A model generated the notes under the pieces. That model ran no database searches. It was not told the origin of the DNA and saw only the letters and a list, made by a program, of their open reading frames with translations. From the NCBI GenBank assembly GCA_042088665.1, contig JBELMB010000029.1, positions 1 through 41,927 of the forward strand: 41,927 nucleotides of DNA, read 5' to 3'. A program made the translations under genes and the position numbers. Shown here piece after piece: positions 8,013 through 16,925 of this stretch; position 1 is the stretch's first letter, and the number at the start of each line of letters is the position of its first letter. The DNA comes from JBELMB01 sp042088665 (GTDB taxonomy: Bacteria; Pseudomonadota; Alphaproteobacteria; Rhodobacterales; Rhodobacteraceae).

Positions 8013-11000
8013 TCAAAGATCCACTTCGATGACGCCATTCGCCTTGGCCGCGCGGGATTGGCACAGGATGATCTGGCCTTCCCGCTGCTTTCTGGACAGC
8101 ACGAAATCGCGGTGTTCCACCTCGCCGGAAATCAATCCGCATTTGCACACGCCGCAAATCCCGTCCGAACATTTGACATCCACATGCACACCGTGCTCTG
8201 CCAGTACGTCCGTCGCGGTCTTGTCCGCGGGCACCACCAAGGTTTTGCCGGAGCGCGCCAGCTTGAGCGTGAAATCGAAATTCTCCCAATCCGGCATCTC
8301 GGGCACCGAGAAATACTCCAGATGCCGTGCCTCTTCGGGGAAGCCCTGACGGGCAGCGGCCTCCATGACCGGGGTCATGTAGCGTTCCGGCCCACAGGTG
8401 TAGACATGCCAGCCCGGCTGATACCCCGCCAGCACCGCATCCAGATCGGCGCGCGTGCCCTGATCGGAGAAGTGGTAATGCACCTTGTCCGCCCAGGGAA
8501 ACCCCGGCAGATCGTCCAGAAATCCAGCCGCCTCCTTGCGACTGCAGGAATAGTGCAGCACGAAATCCCGCCCCAGAGCGTGCAGCCGATGGGCAAAGGC
8601 GATCATCGGCGTCACCCCGATGCCCCCCGCCATGAGAAAGCTCTTGCGCGCATCCTCGACCACTTCAAAGTGATTGATCGGTTTCGAGACAAAGACCTTG
8701 CGCCCGGTGTTGAAGATCCGGTGCATCAGCTGCGATCCCCCGCGGCCCGCGTCCTCCCGCAGCACGGCGATCTGATAGACCGAGCGGTCGGCGGGATCGC
8801 CGGACATGGAGTACTGCCGCAGGAATTCCGGGGCGACGACGATGTCCAGATGCGCCCCCGCGGTCCAGGCTGGCAAATCGCTGCCATCCAGCGCGCGAAA
8901 TTCGTATTTTGTCACATCCGGGGTCATCGCCTCGGCGCGCGCCACTTCGACACGCACCACCGGGCTTTCGCCATCCTGCGCGTATTGGTGATCCCAAGGG
9001 CCGGTTTCTCCCTTCGCGCGGCGGATCTTGTACTCTTCGGCCGTGATCATGGCCTGATAGGCCTCGATCCCCGCCTCGCGGTCCATGGCAAAGGGATAGG
9101 GCCAGGGATGTGGCGCAAGGCTTGCGGGATAGACGGCGAGCGTCTGATCCTCGTACTTGAGGTCCAGATCCTTTTGCAGATCGCGCGCGTTGACCGGATC
9201 GCGGGCAGGATGATAGCCACCGTCCTCTGCCAGAGCCAGATCCCACCACCATTTCTTGACCGGGTTCAGCCCGCCGTTGCCCACCGCATCGTCCAGCTTT
9301 GCCAGCAGCGGTGCGGCTTTTGGCAGGTGCATGGCCGCCCAGCGAAAGGGTTTCTCGGCAAACAGCCCCTCAAGGTTCCATGGACAGGTCTTCATACAGC
9401 GGCCACACATGGCCCCACCCAGCGTGTTGATCCGGTAGCTGGCGCATTTCTGGCTGTCGCTTTTCCAGATTTCATAGCCGTTGAACATCAGCTTCGGCCC
9501 CGCCGTGATCGCACCGGAGGGGCATTCACGGGCGCATTTGTTGCAGGACTCGCAAAAGGCCTGCAGGCCGAAATCAATCGGCTTGTCATGCGCAAGCGGC
9601 ATGTCGGTGCTGACCACACCGGATTTCAGCCGCGGCCCGAGGAAGGGGTTCAGGATCACTTCGCCGATGCGGCTCACCTCGCCCAGACCCGACAGCAGCA
9701 GGAGGGGCGGCTGCAACACCTCACCATCCAAAACCGTATGCGCCTTTGCCGAATAGCCCAGATTGCGGATCTGCCGCGCGATCACCCCGCCCAAAAGCGA
9801 AAACCGCAGGTAGGCGCGCATGGACTGCGCGACGCTGATCCAATCGTCGCCGGAGGCGCCTTCCATCGTCTCATAGCCCTGATCAATGATCATGGAGATC
9901 GCCTGATCATGCGGAGGATCCAGCGGCGCGCCGGTGGCATCATGGCTGTACCACGTCCAATCCGGGCAGGCGCTCAGGCCGACCGCATCTACACCGAGGA
10001 AATAGCTGGCGGCCTTGATGTTTTGCGCATTGCGTCGGGCATCCGTGGGCTGCGGCCCGTCGGAGGGAGGCCCGTCCTGCAGCAGCACAAAGGCCCCCAG
10101 CATGCGCCGTTGCGCCATCGACGGGGCGGCCTTGCGCGCGTAATAGCCACCCTTTGCGCCGTCCTGATTGGCCTTGCCCATGTCACCAAACTGGGCGCGG
10201 GCGAACATGTCGGTGCGCTTTGGCACGCGGGCCACGTTGGGCGCATCGATATAGGTCGTCGTGTCGTCAACACGCTTGAGCGTCTCGAAGGGATGCGGAC
10301 CATCGGCAAAGTTGCGTTTGGCAAATGGATCGCCATTCAGCGCGCTGCGGCGAAAACCGGCGCCCAGCCACCAGGCCGGTCCCTTTGTCTTGAACCAGGG
10401 CTGCTGCGACTGCGGCGCAAGGGCGCCGTCATGGGTCAGCTCAAGCGTGGTGGTCAGCGCCGCAACGCCAAACCGGGTGCCGAGGTAGGGATTGACCAAT
10501 ACGCCATCCTCGATGGTGGCCAGTCCCGTGGCGACGGCCAGCTGGTTCAGGTCCACATCCGTGGAGGTCGCGCTATGCGCCTTGGCATCCCACCCCAGCA
10601 GGCGAATGTAGTTCGCCAGAACGACGGCGGTCTCGGTCGCGCGCAGGCAGGCGCGATGGGCCTGCGCGTCGTCCAGCCACTCGGCCCCCGGCTCATCGGG
10701 GCGCGGGTCGCGCGGCATGTCATAGAGAAAGACGATGGCATGCCCGTGACCGACGATGGTGCTGGGCGGGGCCTGCATCGATTCCTTGAGGTCGGCCATG
10801 ATCATGTCGATGCCGGAGGCCAGCGTCTTGGTCTGACGCGTCTGCAGATCATGCGCAAGGCGATCGATGTCCGGGTTGCGCCGCGGCACCTTCAACAGCG
10901 CAGAGGCCGGTAGCGGCCCGGTGCCAACCATCGCGGCATCGGAGAAATAGCCAAAAGATTTCAGATGATTGGCGCGCTCGGTGGGATCTTCGGGACAACT

Positions 11001-11225
11001 GGCCCGGGTCCGGTTCACCAACCCGTCGCGGATCGCATCCATCATCGCCTGATATTCGCCCATCGCGTTCACGATGGACGCGGGCGCGTCCCCGCGGCGA
11101 AAGCTGATCTCTGCCATGGGCGGCACGGTGCCAAGATCCGGCATCGGTCCCCGCGCCAGCCGTTCAAGCGGGAACGGCCCCAGATGCACCGGTCGATGCT
11201 TGTCCGAAAAGAACCTGACAGTCAT
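8013..11225 (-). CDS. Self-sufficient reductive dehalogenase fused to a flavin/[2Fe-2S] reductase
   Basis: A 1070-aa fusion. Residues 1 to about 690 match the cobalamin-dependent reductive dehalogenase family, with two [4Fe-4S] cysteine sets: CESCNKCARECP near 557-571 and CGRCMKTCPW near 602-614 with an extra upstream Cys. Residues about 745-970 form a ferredoxin-NADP reductase-like FMN/NAD(P)H module (RQYSMSGD, MAGGIGVTPM, YTCGPERYM). The C-terminus has a plant-type [2Fe-2S] site, CSDGICGVCKC, plus a distal Cys in ILCQS. This is the BhbA-type architecture known from Comamonas, where it removes bromine from a bromo-hydroxybenzoate using NAD(P)H. There is no Tat signal, so it is cytosolic and catabolic. 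GAGGG precedes the start. A brominated phenolic substrate is inferred from family. Confidence 0.92.
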   Translation of the reverse strand: MTVRFFSDKHRPVHLGPFPLERLARGPMPDLGTVPPMAEISFRRGDAPASIVNAMGEYQAMMDAIRDGLVNRTRASCPEDPTERANHLKSFGYFSDAAMVGTGPLPASALLKVPRRNPDIDRLAHDLQTRQTKTLASGIDMIMADLKESMQAPPSTIVGHGHAIVFLYDMPRDPRPDEPGAEWLDDAQAHRACLRATETAVVLANYIRLLGWDAKAHSATSTDVDLNQLAVATGLATIEDGVLVNPYLGTRFGVAALTTTLELTHDGALAPQSQQPWFKTKGPAWWLGAGFRRSALNGDPFAKRNFADGPHPFETLKRVDDTTTYIDAPNVARVPKRTDMFARAQFGDMGKANQDGAKGGYYARKAAPSMAQRRMLGAFVLLQDGPPSDGPQPTDARRNAQNIKAASYFLGVDAVGLSACPDWTWYSHDATGAPLDPPHDQAISMIIDQGYETMEGASGDDWISVAQSMRAYLRFSLLGGVIARQIRNLGYSAKAHTVLDGEVLQPPLLLLSGLGEVSRIGEVILNPFLGPRLKSGVVSTDMPLAHDKPIDFGLQAFCESCNKCARECPSGAITAGPKLMFNGYEIWKSDSQKCASYRINTLGGAMCGRCMKTCPWNLEGLFAEKPFRWAAMHLPKAAPLLAKLDDAVGNGGLNPVKKWWWDLALAEDGGYHPARDPVNARDLQKDLDLKYEDQTLAVYPASLAPHPWPYPFAMDREAGIEAYQAMITAEEYKIRRAKGETGPWDHQYAQDGESPVVRVEVARAEAMTPDVTKYEFRALDGSDLPAWTAGAHLDIVVAPEFLRQYSMSGDPADRSVYQIAVLREDAGRGGSQLMHRIFNTGRKVFVSKPINHFEVVEDARKSFLMAGGIGVTPMIAFAHRLHALGRDFVLHYSCSRKEAAGFLDDLPGFPWADKVHYHFSDQGTRADLDAVLAGYQPGWHVYTCGPERYMTPVMEAAARQGFPEEARHLEYFSVPEMPDWENFDFTLKLARSGKTLVVPADKTATDVLAEHGVHVDVKCSDGICGVCKCGLISGEVEHRDFVLSRKQREGQIILCQSRAAKANGVIEVDL

Positions 11226-11273
11226 GGCATCCCTCTTGTTGCTGGGGACATGTTGCGAAGCAGGTGGCCTGCG

Positions 11274-11510
11274 TCAATGGTCCAATTGGCTGGCGGCGGG
11301 TGTCAGAACCTTGCGAAACGCCGCTTCGACCGGAGTGTCGAGTCGCCGCGCGCGACGATGCGGCGTCAAGAATTGCACCGCCACGGGCACGGCGACCCCC
11401 TTCGATGGGACTTGGCGCAGAACACCGGGCGCCATGCCCTCGGCGGCACAGACCTTCGGACATACTGCCACCCCCAGCCCGGGTGAGCCCGTGGGCCGGG
11501 TGACTGCCCT
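11274..11510 (-). pseudogene. Remnant of a LysR-type regulator (C-terminal part)
   Basis: Reading in from a TAG at 11510, the frame encodes about 78 residues ending SQLDH at 11274. The stretch PGLGVAVCPKVCAAEG, then GVLRQVPSKG and later LTPHRRARRL, resembles the end of a LysR effector-binding domain (G-L-G-V-A-x-x-P, then L-x-x-V-P). The DNA-binding domain and most of the protein are missing, as the phosphatase gene begins immediately upstream. It may once have regulated the adjacent dehalogenase gene. Confidence 0.5.
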
Positions 11511-12998
11511 CTAGCCGTCGGTCAGCGCCAGAGGTGGTGTGTCGCCGCTTTGTTCCAATCGCCAGACGGCGTTCCACGCGCCCTCTTCGCGCAGGAGGAT
11601 CAGCGCATTGCGCTCTGCCGTGTAGCGGTGGCGCTGGCCGGGCAGCGGCAGCATATGGATCTGCGTGTCCGGCAAGGGATCCTCCCCCAGAGAGGCAAGC
11701 GCGCCCAACGCCCGCGCCCAGGCCTGCGGCGGCGCGCGGTGGGTGATCCCAGAGGCCACGAGCTGGTGCAGCCGCTTGCCTGCACCCAACTGCATCTCGG
11801 CCCGGGCCGCGAGATGGATTTCCCCCGAAAGCGCGGTGACCTGTGCGCCCTCCTGCTGCTTTATCCGACGCACCAGTTCCAGCATCCGGATCCAGCTGCG
11901 CCGGTGAACACGGCTTTGCCATTGGTCGCGCAGATCGTCTTCGTATTTCTGGATGCCGGGCACCCTGCGCATCAGCCGCTCGATCAGGGACAGGCGCGGC
12001 CCCAGCAGGGGCACGCTGGACATCAGAAAGGTCTGCAGCGGTGCCGGTGCCGTGGACACGTCTGCCATGAAGGCCCAACCGCTTTCGCCCATCACCTCGG
12101 TGAAGGCGCGCTGGCTGCGCAGGTCTGGCGCCACGAGGCGCAGGTCATCCGTTCCGACCTGCCAACCAAGATGCGCGCCCGCCGGATCGTCAAATCGCGC
12201 AGGCAGATCGCCATCGACACAACCATGCTGAAACACCAGCGCCGCCTCTCGTGCCACGGAAAACAGCGTCTGACCCACCTCTGAGTGGGTGGCCTCGGGC
12301 GGCAGAGAGCCCCACCCGTCACAGATGTCATGGTCGTCCCATTGCATCAACGACGGCACGCGTGCGGCCATGAAGGCAAACTCAGGCTGCGCATAAAGCT
12401 GCGCGTAGCGCTGTGCGAAACCGACACGCAGCCGTGCGCGCATTTCTGACACCGCGCCTGTATCGGGCGCCTTGGGCAGGTCCTGCGGCCAGCCCGCGCT
12501 CAGCGGATGATCATCGGTGACCTCATCGGCATAGATCTGGTCCCCGCCGTGCAAAAGCAACGAGGCGGGCGCTGTGTCCTGCGCCTCTGCAAGGCGGCGC
12601 CACATGACATTGCGCTCTGCCGGATCACGGTCAAGGTCGCCGTGCTCTTCGCCGTTGCAGGAGACATAAGCCAAGCGCATGTCACCGGTCAGATCACTGG
12701 CGAGCGGGTAGCTCTGGCCCTGCCATGTATAGGCCGACGCCCGGTCTGCCGGGACCGCAAAGCGCGCGCGCCAGACGGTCAGATCCGCATAATCCACAAG
12801 GCGTGTCAGCGGGTGCTGGCCCGTGGCGGTCTCGATCGGATCGGGCACCGCATCCCCGCGTGCAAGAACCAGCACCGCAAGATGCATCTGCCCGTCGCGC
12901 AGATCATCGAGGATCAGTACCGGGCCAATGAATGGGCCAATGAATGGGCCATCAAGTTGGCCATCCGACGGGTCTGTCTGTTTGGACGATTGTGTCAT
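11511..12998 (-). CDS. PhoD-like metallophosphatase
   Basis: About 495 aa, related to alkaline phosphatase D/PhoD-like calcineurin-fold enzymes. Metal-binding motifs in order are LAYVSCNGEEHGDLDRDP, LLLHGGDQIYADEV near residue 150, WDDHDICDGWGS near 218 and ALSGEIHLAARAE in the C-terminal half. There is no clear signal peptide, and the N-terminus is Gln/Asp/Ser-rich. ATG 12998 (MTQSSKQTD) is preferred; the frame extends to 13094 with a Cys/Arg-rich leader that looks non-coding. A 12-bp tandem duplication (12922-12951) gives GPFIGPFIGP near residue 20. The natural substrate (phosphodiester or phosphomonoester) cannot be read from sequence. Confidence 0.82.
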   Translation of the reverse strand: MTQSSKQTDPSDGQLDGPFIGPFIGPVLILDDLRDGQMHLAVLVLARGDAVPDPIETATGQHPLTRLVDYADLTVWRARFAVPADRASAYTWQGQSYPLASDLTGDMRLAYVSCNGEEHGDLDRDPAERNVMWRRLAEAQDTAPASLLLHGGDQIYADEVTDDHPLSAGWPQDLPKAPDTGAVSEMRARLRVGFAQRYAQLYAQPEFAFMAARVPSLMQWDDHDICDGWGSLPPEATHSEVGQTLFSVAREAALVFQHGCVDGDLPARFDDPAGAHLGWQVGTDDLRLVAPDLRSQRAFTEVMGESGWAFMADVSTAPAPLQTFLMSSVPLLGPRLSLIERLMRRVPGIQKYEDDLRDQWQSRVHRRSWIRMLELVRRIKQQEGAQVTALSGEIHLAARAEMQLGAGKRLHQLVASGITHRAPPQAWARALGALASLGEDPLPDTQIHMLPLPGQRHRYTAERNALILLREEGAWNAVWRLEQSGDTPPLALTDG

Positions 12999-13355
12999 GG
13001 ACCATGATTTAGTCGCGCATGCCCTGCATGAAAACGACCGAACGCGTTTTTGGCAGAAATCCCCATCGCATTTGCGAAAACGCGGGCCGCGCACGGGACC
13101 CGGACGTCAAACCGGACGTAAACCCATGGTTTTTGACGCCTTAGCGCCCCGGTGCGCCCCGTCAGCAGTGATTTCCGGAAACAAAGTGTCTCTGCCCAGG
13201 GCACAGAACCGGGCATTCTTTGGTTTGGGTTAACCACGCAATGCCGTAGGGTGCGCGCGGGTGGGTGGCCCTTCGTGCGCATGGGGTTTTCCGGTGCGGG
13301 TATCAGCGACAAGAAACCGGAGGACGAAGCCTCCGCCAGTGTTGGAATGTGCACC
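12999..13355. promoter_or_regulatory. Divergent 5' region between phosphatase and RTX genes
   Basis: About 350 bp with no convincing gene. It contains a tandem 12-mer, CCGGACGTCAAA / CCGGACGTAAAC (13100-13123), a possible operator, and the palindrome GGTTAACC (13228-13235). A hairpin, CGGAGG-6 nt-CCTCCG (13318-13335), holds a Shine-Dalgarno-like GGAGG, but 23 nt or more before the likely RTX start. The exact promoters could not be set. Confidence 0.4.
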
Positions 13356-15929
13356 ATGCCTTTGAGTGAATCGCAGTACGTTTTCGGGAACTCCCTCTAT
13401 AACCACAGTGGCGGCCCCGGCACGAATGTGGCGGTCTGGCTGGACCTGCTGGCCGAAACCGCGAGCAACACGGTTGCCGTGAATGGCGAATTCGGCTTCT
13501 TGCGCAATTTTGCCGACCGGCCAGAGCCGATTTCCCAATGGGGCTGGTCCGGTGTCGACAGCCTGCTGCCGGAAGGCACGTCCTTCTCCAGTGTGGATTT
13601 TGACAGCATTCTGATCGTGCCCGCCAACTTCATTCAGGAATTTGCGCCGACGGACGACTATTGGGACGAGGCGCGCTCGCCGCTTGAGGCGACGGTGGAT
13701 CTGGTCGGCGACATGCAGATCAGCCAGCCAAACGCAAAGATCCGCATTTACGAGGGCTGGGCAGACATGGGGCCCTATGCCCCTGTATTCCCGCCGGATG
13801 CGGCGAGCCTCGCGGCCTTTCACGCCTTCAACATCGGCGCCTATCATGACTGGTACGTGCAATACACCGGGCTGCTGCAGGCCGCCTTCCCGAGCGCCGA
13901 TATCGAGTTGATCCCGGTCGCAAGGATCCTGTCTCAGGTGCTTACCGGCCCGCTGGCAGGCATACCGGTCACGGATCTTTACACCGACAATGCGCCACAT
14001 GGGACCGATACGGTCTATTTCCTCGCAGCGATGATCGTCTACGAGGCGCAGTTTGGCGTGGCGCCGCCAGTGTTGCCCAGCTTTCCTGCGGAATTGCACC
14101 CAGATGTGGCGACCTATTACACGCAGGTGCTGCAGACCATTTCCGCCGGTCTGGGAACACCCGCGCCCAGCGGCGATGAGACACTGACCGGCACAAGTGG
14201 GGCGGACACCCTGTCAGGCGGCGACGGCAATGATCTGATCGAAGGCGGTCAGGGCAACGATTCCCTTGATGGAGGCGATGACGACGACACCATCTTTACC
14301 GGCGACCAGAACGGCAACACCAACGGATTGGACACCGCCACGGGCGGCGCGGGCAACGACGTCATCACCGGCTCCAACGGACGGGACAGCATCGACGGCG
14401 GCATCGGCAATGACACCATCTCCGGCGGCAATGATCTGAACACCGCCGATCGCGACACGCTGATTGGCGGTGAGGGCAATGACCTGATCACCTCTGGCCA
14501 GGTGACGCCGCTGGCTTCGACGCTGGCGAGTGGTGATGTGATGCTGGGCGATGCAGGCCATGACACGCTGATCGGCGGCGCGGCGCAAGACAGCATGGAA
14601 GGCGGACAGGGCGACGATTCCCTCGACGGTGGCGACGCAGATGACGTGATCTATACCGGCGATATGAACGGCAACACTTTTGGCGAAGACACCGCCTTTG
14701 GCGGCGCGGGCAACGACGTCATCACTGGCTCCAACGGGCGTGACAGCATCGACGGTGGCATCGGCAATGACACCATCTATGGCGGCAATGATCTGAACAC
14801 CGCCGACCGAGACACGCTGATTGGCGGTGAGGGCAATGACCTGATCACCTCTGGCCAGGTGACGCCGCTGGCTTCGACGCTGGCGAATGGTGATCTGTTG
14901 CTGGGCGATGCAGGCCATGACACGCTGATCGGCGGCGCGGCGCAGGACACCTTGCAAGGCGGGTTTGGCAACGATTCCCTTGAGGGCGGTGATGCGGACG
15001 ACATCATCTTTACCGGGGCCGATACCAGCAACCTGTTTGGCCACGACACGGCCAATGGTGGCGCGGGCAATGATGTGATCACCGGCTCGAACGGACGTGA
15101 CAGCATCGACGGTGGCATCGGCAATGACACCATCAGCGGCGGCGATGATCTGGCCACCGCAGACCGCGACACGCTGAACGGCGGCGAGGGAGACGACCTG
15201 ATCACCTCCGGCCAGTCCGCCCCGCTGGCGGCCTATCGCGCCTTCGGTGACGTCATGAACGGTGACGCCGGGAATGACACACTGACCGGTGGCGCGGCGC
15301 AAGACACCATGACGGGTGGCTTTGGCGACGATCTGCTCGACGGTGGGGACGACGACGACGTGATCTTTACCGGCGATGTGAACGGCAACACCTTTGGCGT
15401 GGACACCGCTTTGGGAGGGGCGGGCAATGATGTGATCACCGGCTCCAATGGCCGCGACAGCATCGATGGCGGGACAGGCAATGACACCATCAGCGGCGGC
15501 AACGATCTGGCCACCGCGGACCGTGATACGCTGATCGGCGGCGAAGGCGACGATCTCATCACCTCGGATCAGGCCGCGCCCGCGTCGGGCTACGTGACGT
15601 TTGGCGACGATCTGTCTGGCGGGATCGGTCAGGACACGCTGGTGGGTGGCGGCGCGCAGGACACGCTGAACGGCGGTCAGGACAACGACACGCTGACCGG
15701 TGGTGCAGCGGCGGATATGTTCGTCTTTGTGGACGCGCTGGGCACCGATCACATCACGGATTTCGAGGTCGGTCTTGATCGGGTCGACCTGACCGGGCTG
15801 AACACCGCCGGCGGCGTTGTGGTCGCGCAGAACGGTCTGGACGTGAACATCTCCGTCGACGGGGCGCTGACCGTGGTTCTTGAGAACCTCGACAGCTTGT
15901 TGATCCAGCAGGGTGACATTCTCACTTGA
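13356..15929 (+). CDS. RTX calcium-binding protein with SGNH-like N-terminal domain
   Basis: About 857 aa from ATG 13356 (MPLSESQYVFGNSLYNHS). In-frame ATGs at 13347 and 13281 are alternatives. Residues 1 to about 270 form a globular domain with an FGNSLYNH block like the GDSL/SGNH block I and a D-x-x-H block V (TDNAPHGTDT), so a hydrolase fold is likely. After a linker come RTX nonapeptides of type GGxGNDxxx, arranged in four 119-residue units. The C-terminus has the usual RTX secretion end: DMFVFVDALGTDHITDFEVG, hydrophobic strands and an acidic tail. No N-terminal signal peptide is present, consistent with type I secretion; no exporter genes are in the window. From family knowledge, the repeats fold on Ca2+ outside the cell. 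The substrate is unknown. Confidence 0.88.
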   Translation: MPLSESQYVFGNSLYNHSGGPGTNVAVWLDLLAETASNTVAVNGEFGFLRNFADRPEPISQWGWSGVDSLLPEGTSFSSVDFDSILIVPANFIQEFAPTDDYWDEARSPLEATVDLVGDMQISQPNAKIRIYEGWADMGPYAPVFPPDAASLAAFHAFNIGAYHDWYVQYTGLLQAAFPSADIELIPVARILSQVLTGPLAGIPVTDLYTDNAPHGTDTVYFLAAMIVYEAQFGVAPPVLPSFPAELHPDVATYYTQVLQTISAGLGTPAPSGDETLTGTSGADTLSGGDGNDLIEGGQGNDSLDGGDDDDTIFTGDQNGNTNGLDTATGGAGNDVITGSNGRDSIDGGIGNDTISGGNDLNTADRDTLIGGEGNDLITSGQVTPLASTLASGDVMLGDAGHDTLIGGAAQDSMEGGQGDDSLDGGDADDVIYTGDMNGNTFGEDTAFGGAGNDVITGSNGRDSIDGGIGNDTIYGGNDLNTADRDTLIGGEGNDLITSGQVTPLASTLANGDLLLGDAGHDTLIGGAAQDTLQGGFGNDSLEGGDADDIIFTGADTSNLFGHDTANGGAGNDVITGSNGRDSIDGGIGNDTISGGDDLATADRDTLNGGEGDDLITSGQSAPLAAYRAFGDVMNGDAGNDTLTGGAAQDTMTGGFGDDLLDGGDDDDVIFTGDVNGNTFGVDTALGGAGNDVITGSNGRDSIDGGTGNDTISGGNDLATADRDTLIGGEGDDLITSDQAAPASGYVTFGDDLSGGIGQDTLVGGGAQDTLNGGQDNDTLTGGAAADMFVFVDALGTDHITDFEVGLDRVDLTGLNTAGGVVVAQNGLDVNISVDGALTVVLENLDSLLIQQGDILT
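14195..15640 (+). repeat. Four 357-bp internal repeats of the RTX gene
   Basis: The anchor GACAGCATCGA (in NDVITGSNGRDSIDGG) starts at 14385, 14742, 15099 and 15456, spaced exactly 357 bp each time. Each unit carries RTX turns plus a non-RTX insert such as SGQVTPLAST. Copies one and two are the most alike. The exact period implies duplication by unequal recombination or homogenisation. Confidence 0.92.
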
Positions 15930-15963
15930 TTGGTTTGGCGCGGGCGGAATTGCCGGGGGTTCG

Positions 15964-15981
15964 AGGTGTCTTTGCACCTCT
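15964..15981 (+). terminator. Possible hairpin between convergent RTX and EamA genes
   Basis: GAGGTG-TCTTTG-CACCTC forms a 6-bp stem 35 bp after the RTX stop codon. No clear U-run follows, so termination is only suggested. Confidence 0.3.
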
Positions 15982-16043
15982 CGACGCTGTGCCGCTTTCA
16001 CAGGGGGCGCACCACACCCCCTTGCCCATACGTCACCCCCCGG

Positions 16044-16925
16044 TCACCGGCGACGCGCGCGTTCCGACAGCCCGACCCAAAGCGCCGCCCCCGCCACAAG
16101 AAGAGCGCCCAGCGCAAAACCCGCCCCGGGCCTTTCCTCGAACACGAGGATCCCCACCGCGACCGACAACAAGAGGCTGAGATAGCTCAGCACGGACAGA
16201 AATCCGGCCTCGCCATGGAAATGCGCCCGCAGAAAGCACAACTGCGCGGTCTGTGAAAACGCCCCGACCAGCAGCAGCGGCAACAGGTGTTCCGGTGCAA
16301 CCGGCGTCCAGGCCAACCCGGCAAAAGGCGCGGTGCACAGGGCCAGCCCCCCGGTGTAAAACACCATCATCACGATGGACGGTGCCTCGCGCAGCCGCCG
16401 CGTCACGATCACGGTGGACGACCCTGTCACCACGACAACCGCCAGCGCGGCCAGTCCCAGCGACAAGGGCATGTCCTTTGGACTGGTGGCGATCAGCACG
16501 CCGACAAAGGCGACGCCCGCCGCCACCCAGCGGCGCCGCCCGATGCGTTCCCGCATCACCACGGCCGCAAGGATCATGGTCACGATCGGTCGCGTGAACC
16601 CAAGGGCAGTGAACAGCGCCAGCGGGACCCGCGCGATGGCAAAGAAGCTTGCAGTCAGCGTGACCACCACGAGGACGACGCGCAACAGGTGCAGGCCAAG
16701 CGCCTCGACACGCCGAAACGCGGCCCGGTGCTGCAAGGCAAACGGCAGCACAAGGCAAAGCCCCACCAGCGCCCGGATGAACACGACCTGCGTGGCGGGG
16801 TAGTCCGCGCCAAGCCACTTGACGATGGACAGCGCCCAGATGTTCAGGGACATGTCGCCCAACAGCCAGGCCCCGCCCCGGCGGTTGTCGCGCGGGGCCT
16901 CTGCGCCCGTCCCCGGCGCTGTCAC
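16044..16925 (-). CDS. EamA/DMT-family transporter
   Basis: A 293-aa membrane protein with about ten hydrophobic segments in two EamA repeats, the first including IVKWLGADYPATQVVFIRALVG. The end is a short basic tail (SERARRR). The family exports or imports small metabolites (amino acids, sugars, nucleotides); the substrate cannot be inferred. The GTG start at 16925 overlaps the TGA of the upstream PIG-L deacetylase gene (GTGA), so the two are translationally coupled and probably serve the same island. Confidence 0.85.
   Translation of the reverse strand: MTAPGTGAEAPRDNRRGGAWLLGDMSLNIWALSIVKWLGADYPATQVVFIRALVGLCLVLPFALQHRAAFRRVEALGLHLLRVVLVVVTLTASFFAIARVPLALFTALGFTRPIVTMILAAVVMRERIGRRRWVAAGVAFVGVLIATSPKDMPLSLGLAALAVVVVTGSSTVIVTRRLREAPSIVMMVFYTGGLALCTAPFAGLAWTPVAPEHLLPLLLVGAFSQTAQLCFLRAHFHGEAGFLSVLSYLSLLLSVAVGILVFEERPGAGFALGALLVAGAALWVGLSERARRR

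Noticed and set aside
7884..10913. 1009-codon open frame on the plus strand
   Set aside because: It is antisense to the reductive dehalogenase, is rich in Arg/His/Gln and matches no family; it is a by-product of high GC codon bias.
14214..16001. 595-codon open frame on the minus strand with regular repeats
   Set aside because: Its repeats mirror the RTX repeats on the opposite strand; the RTX reading has real domains and a secretion end.
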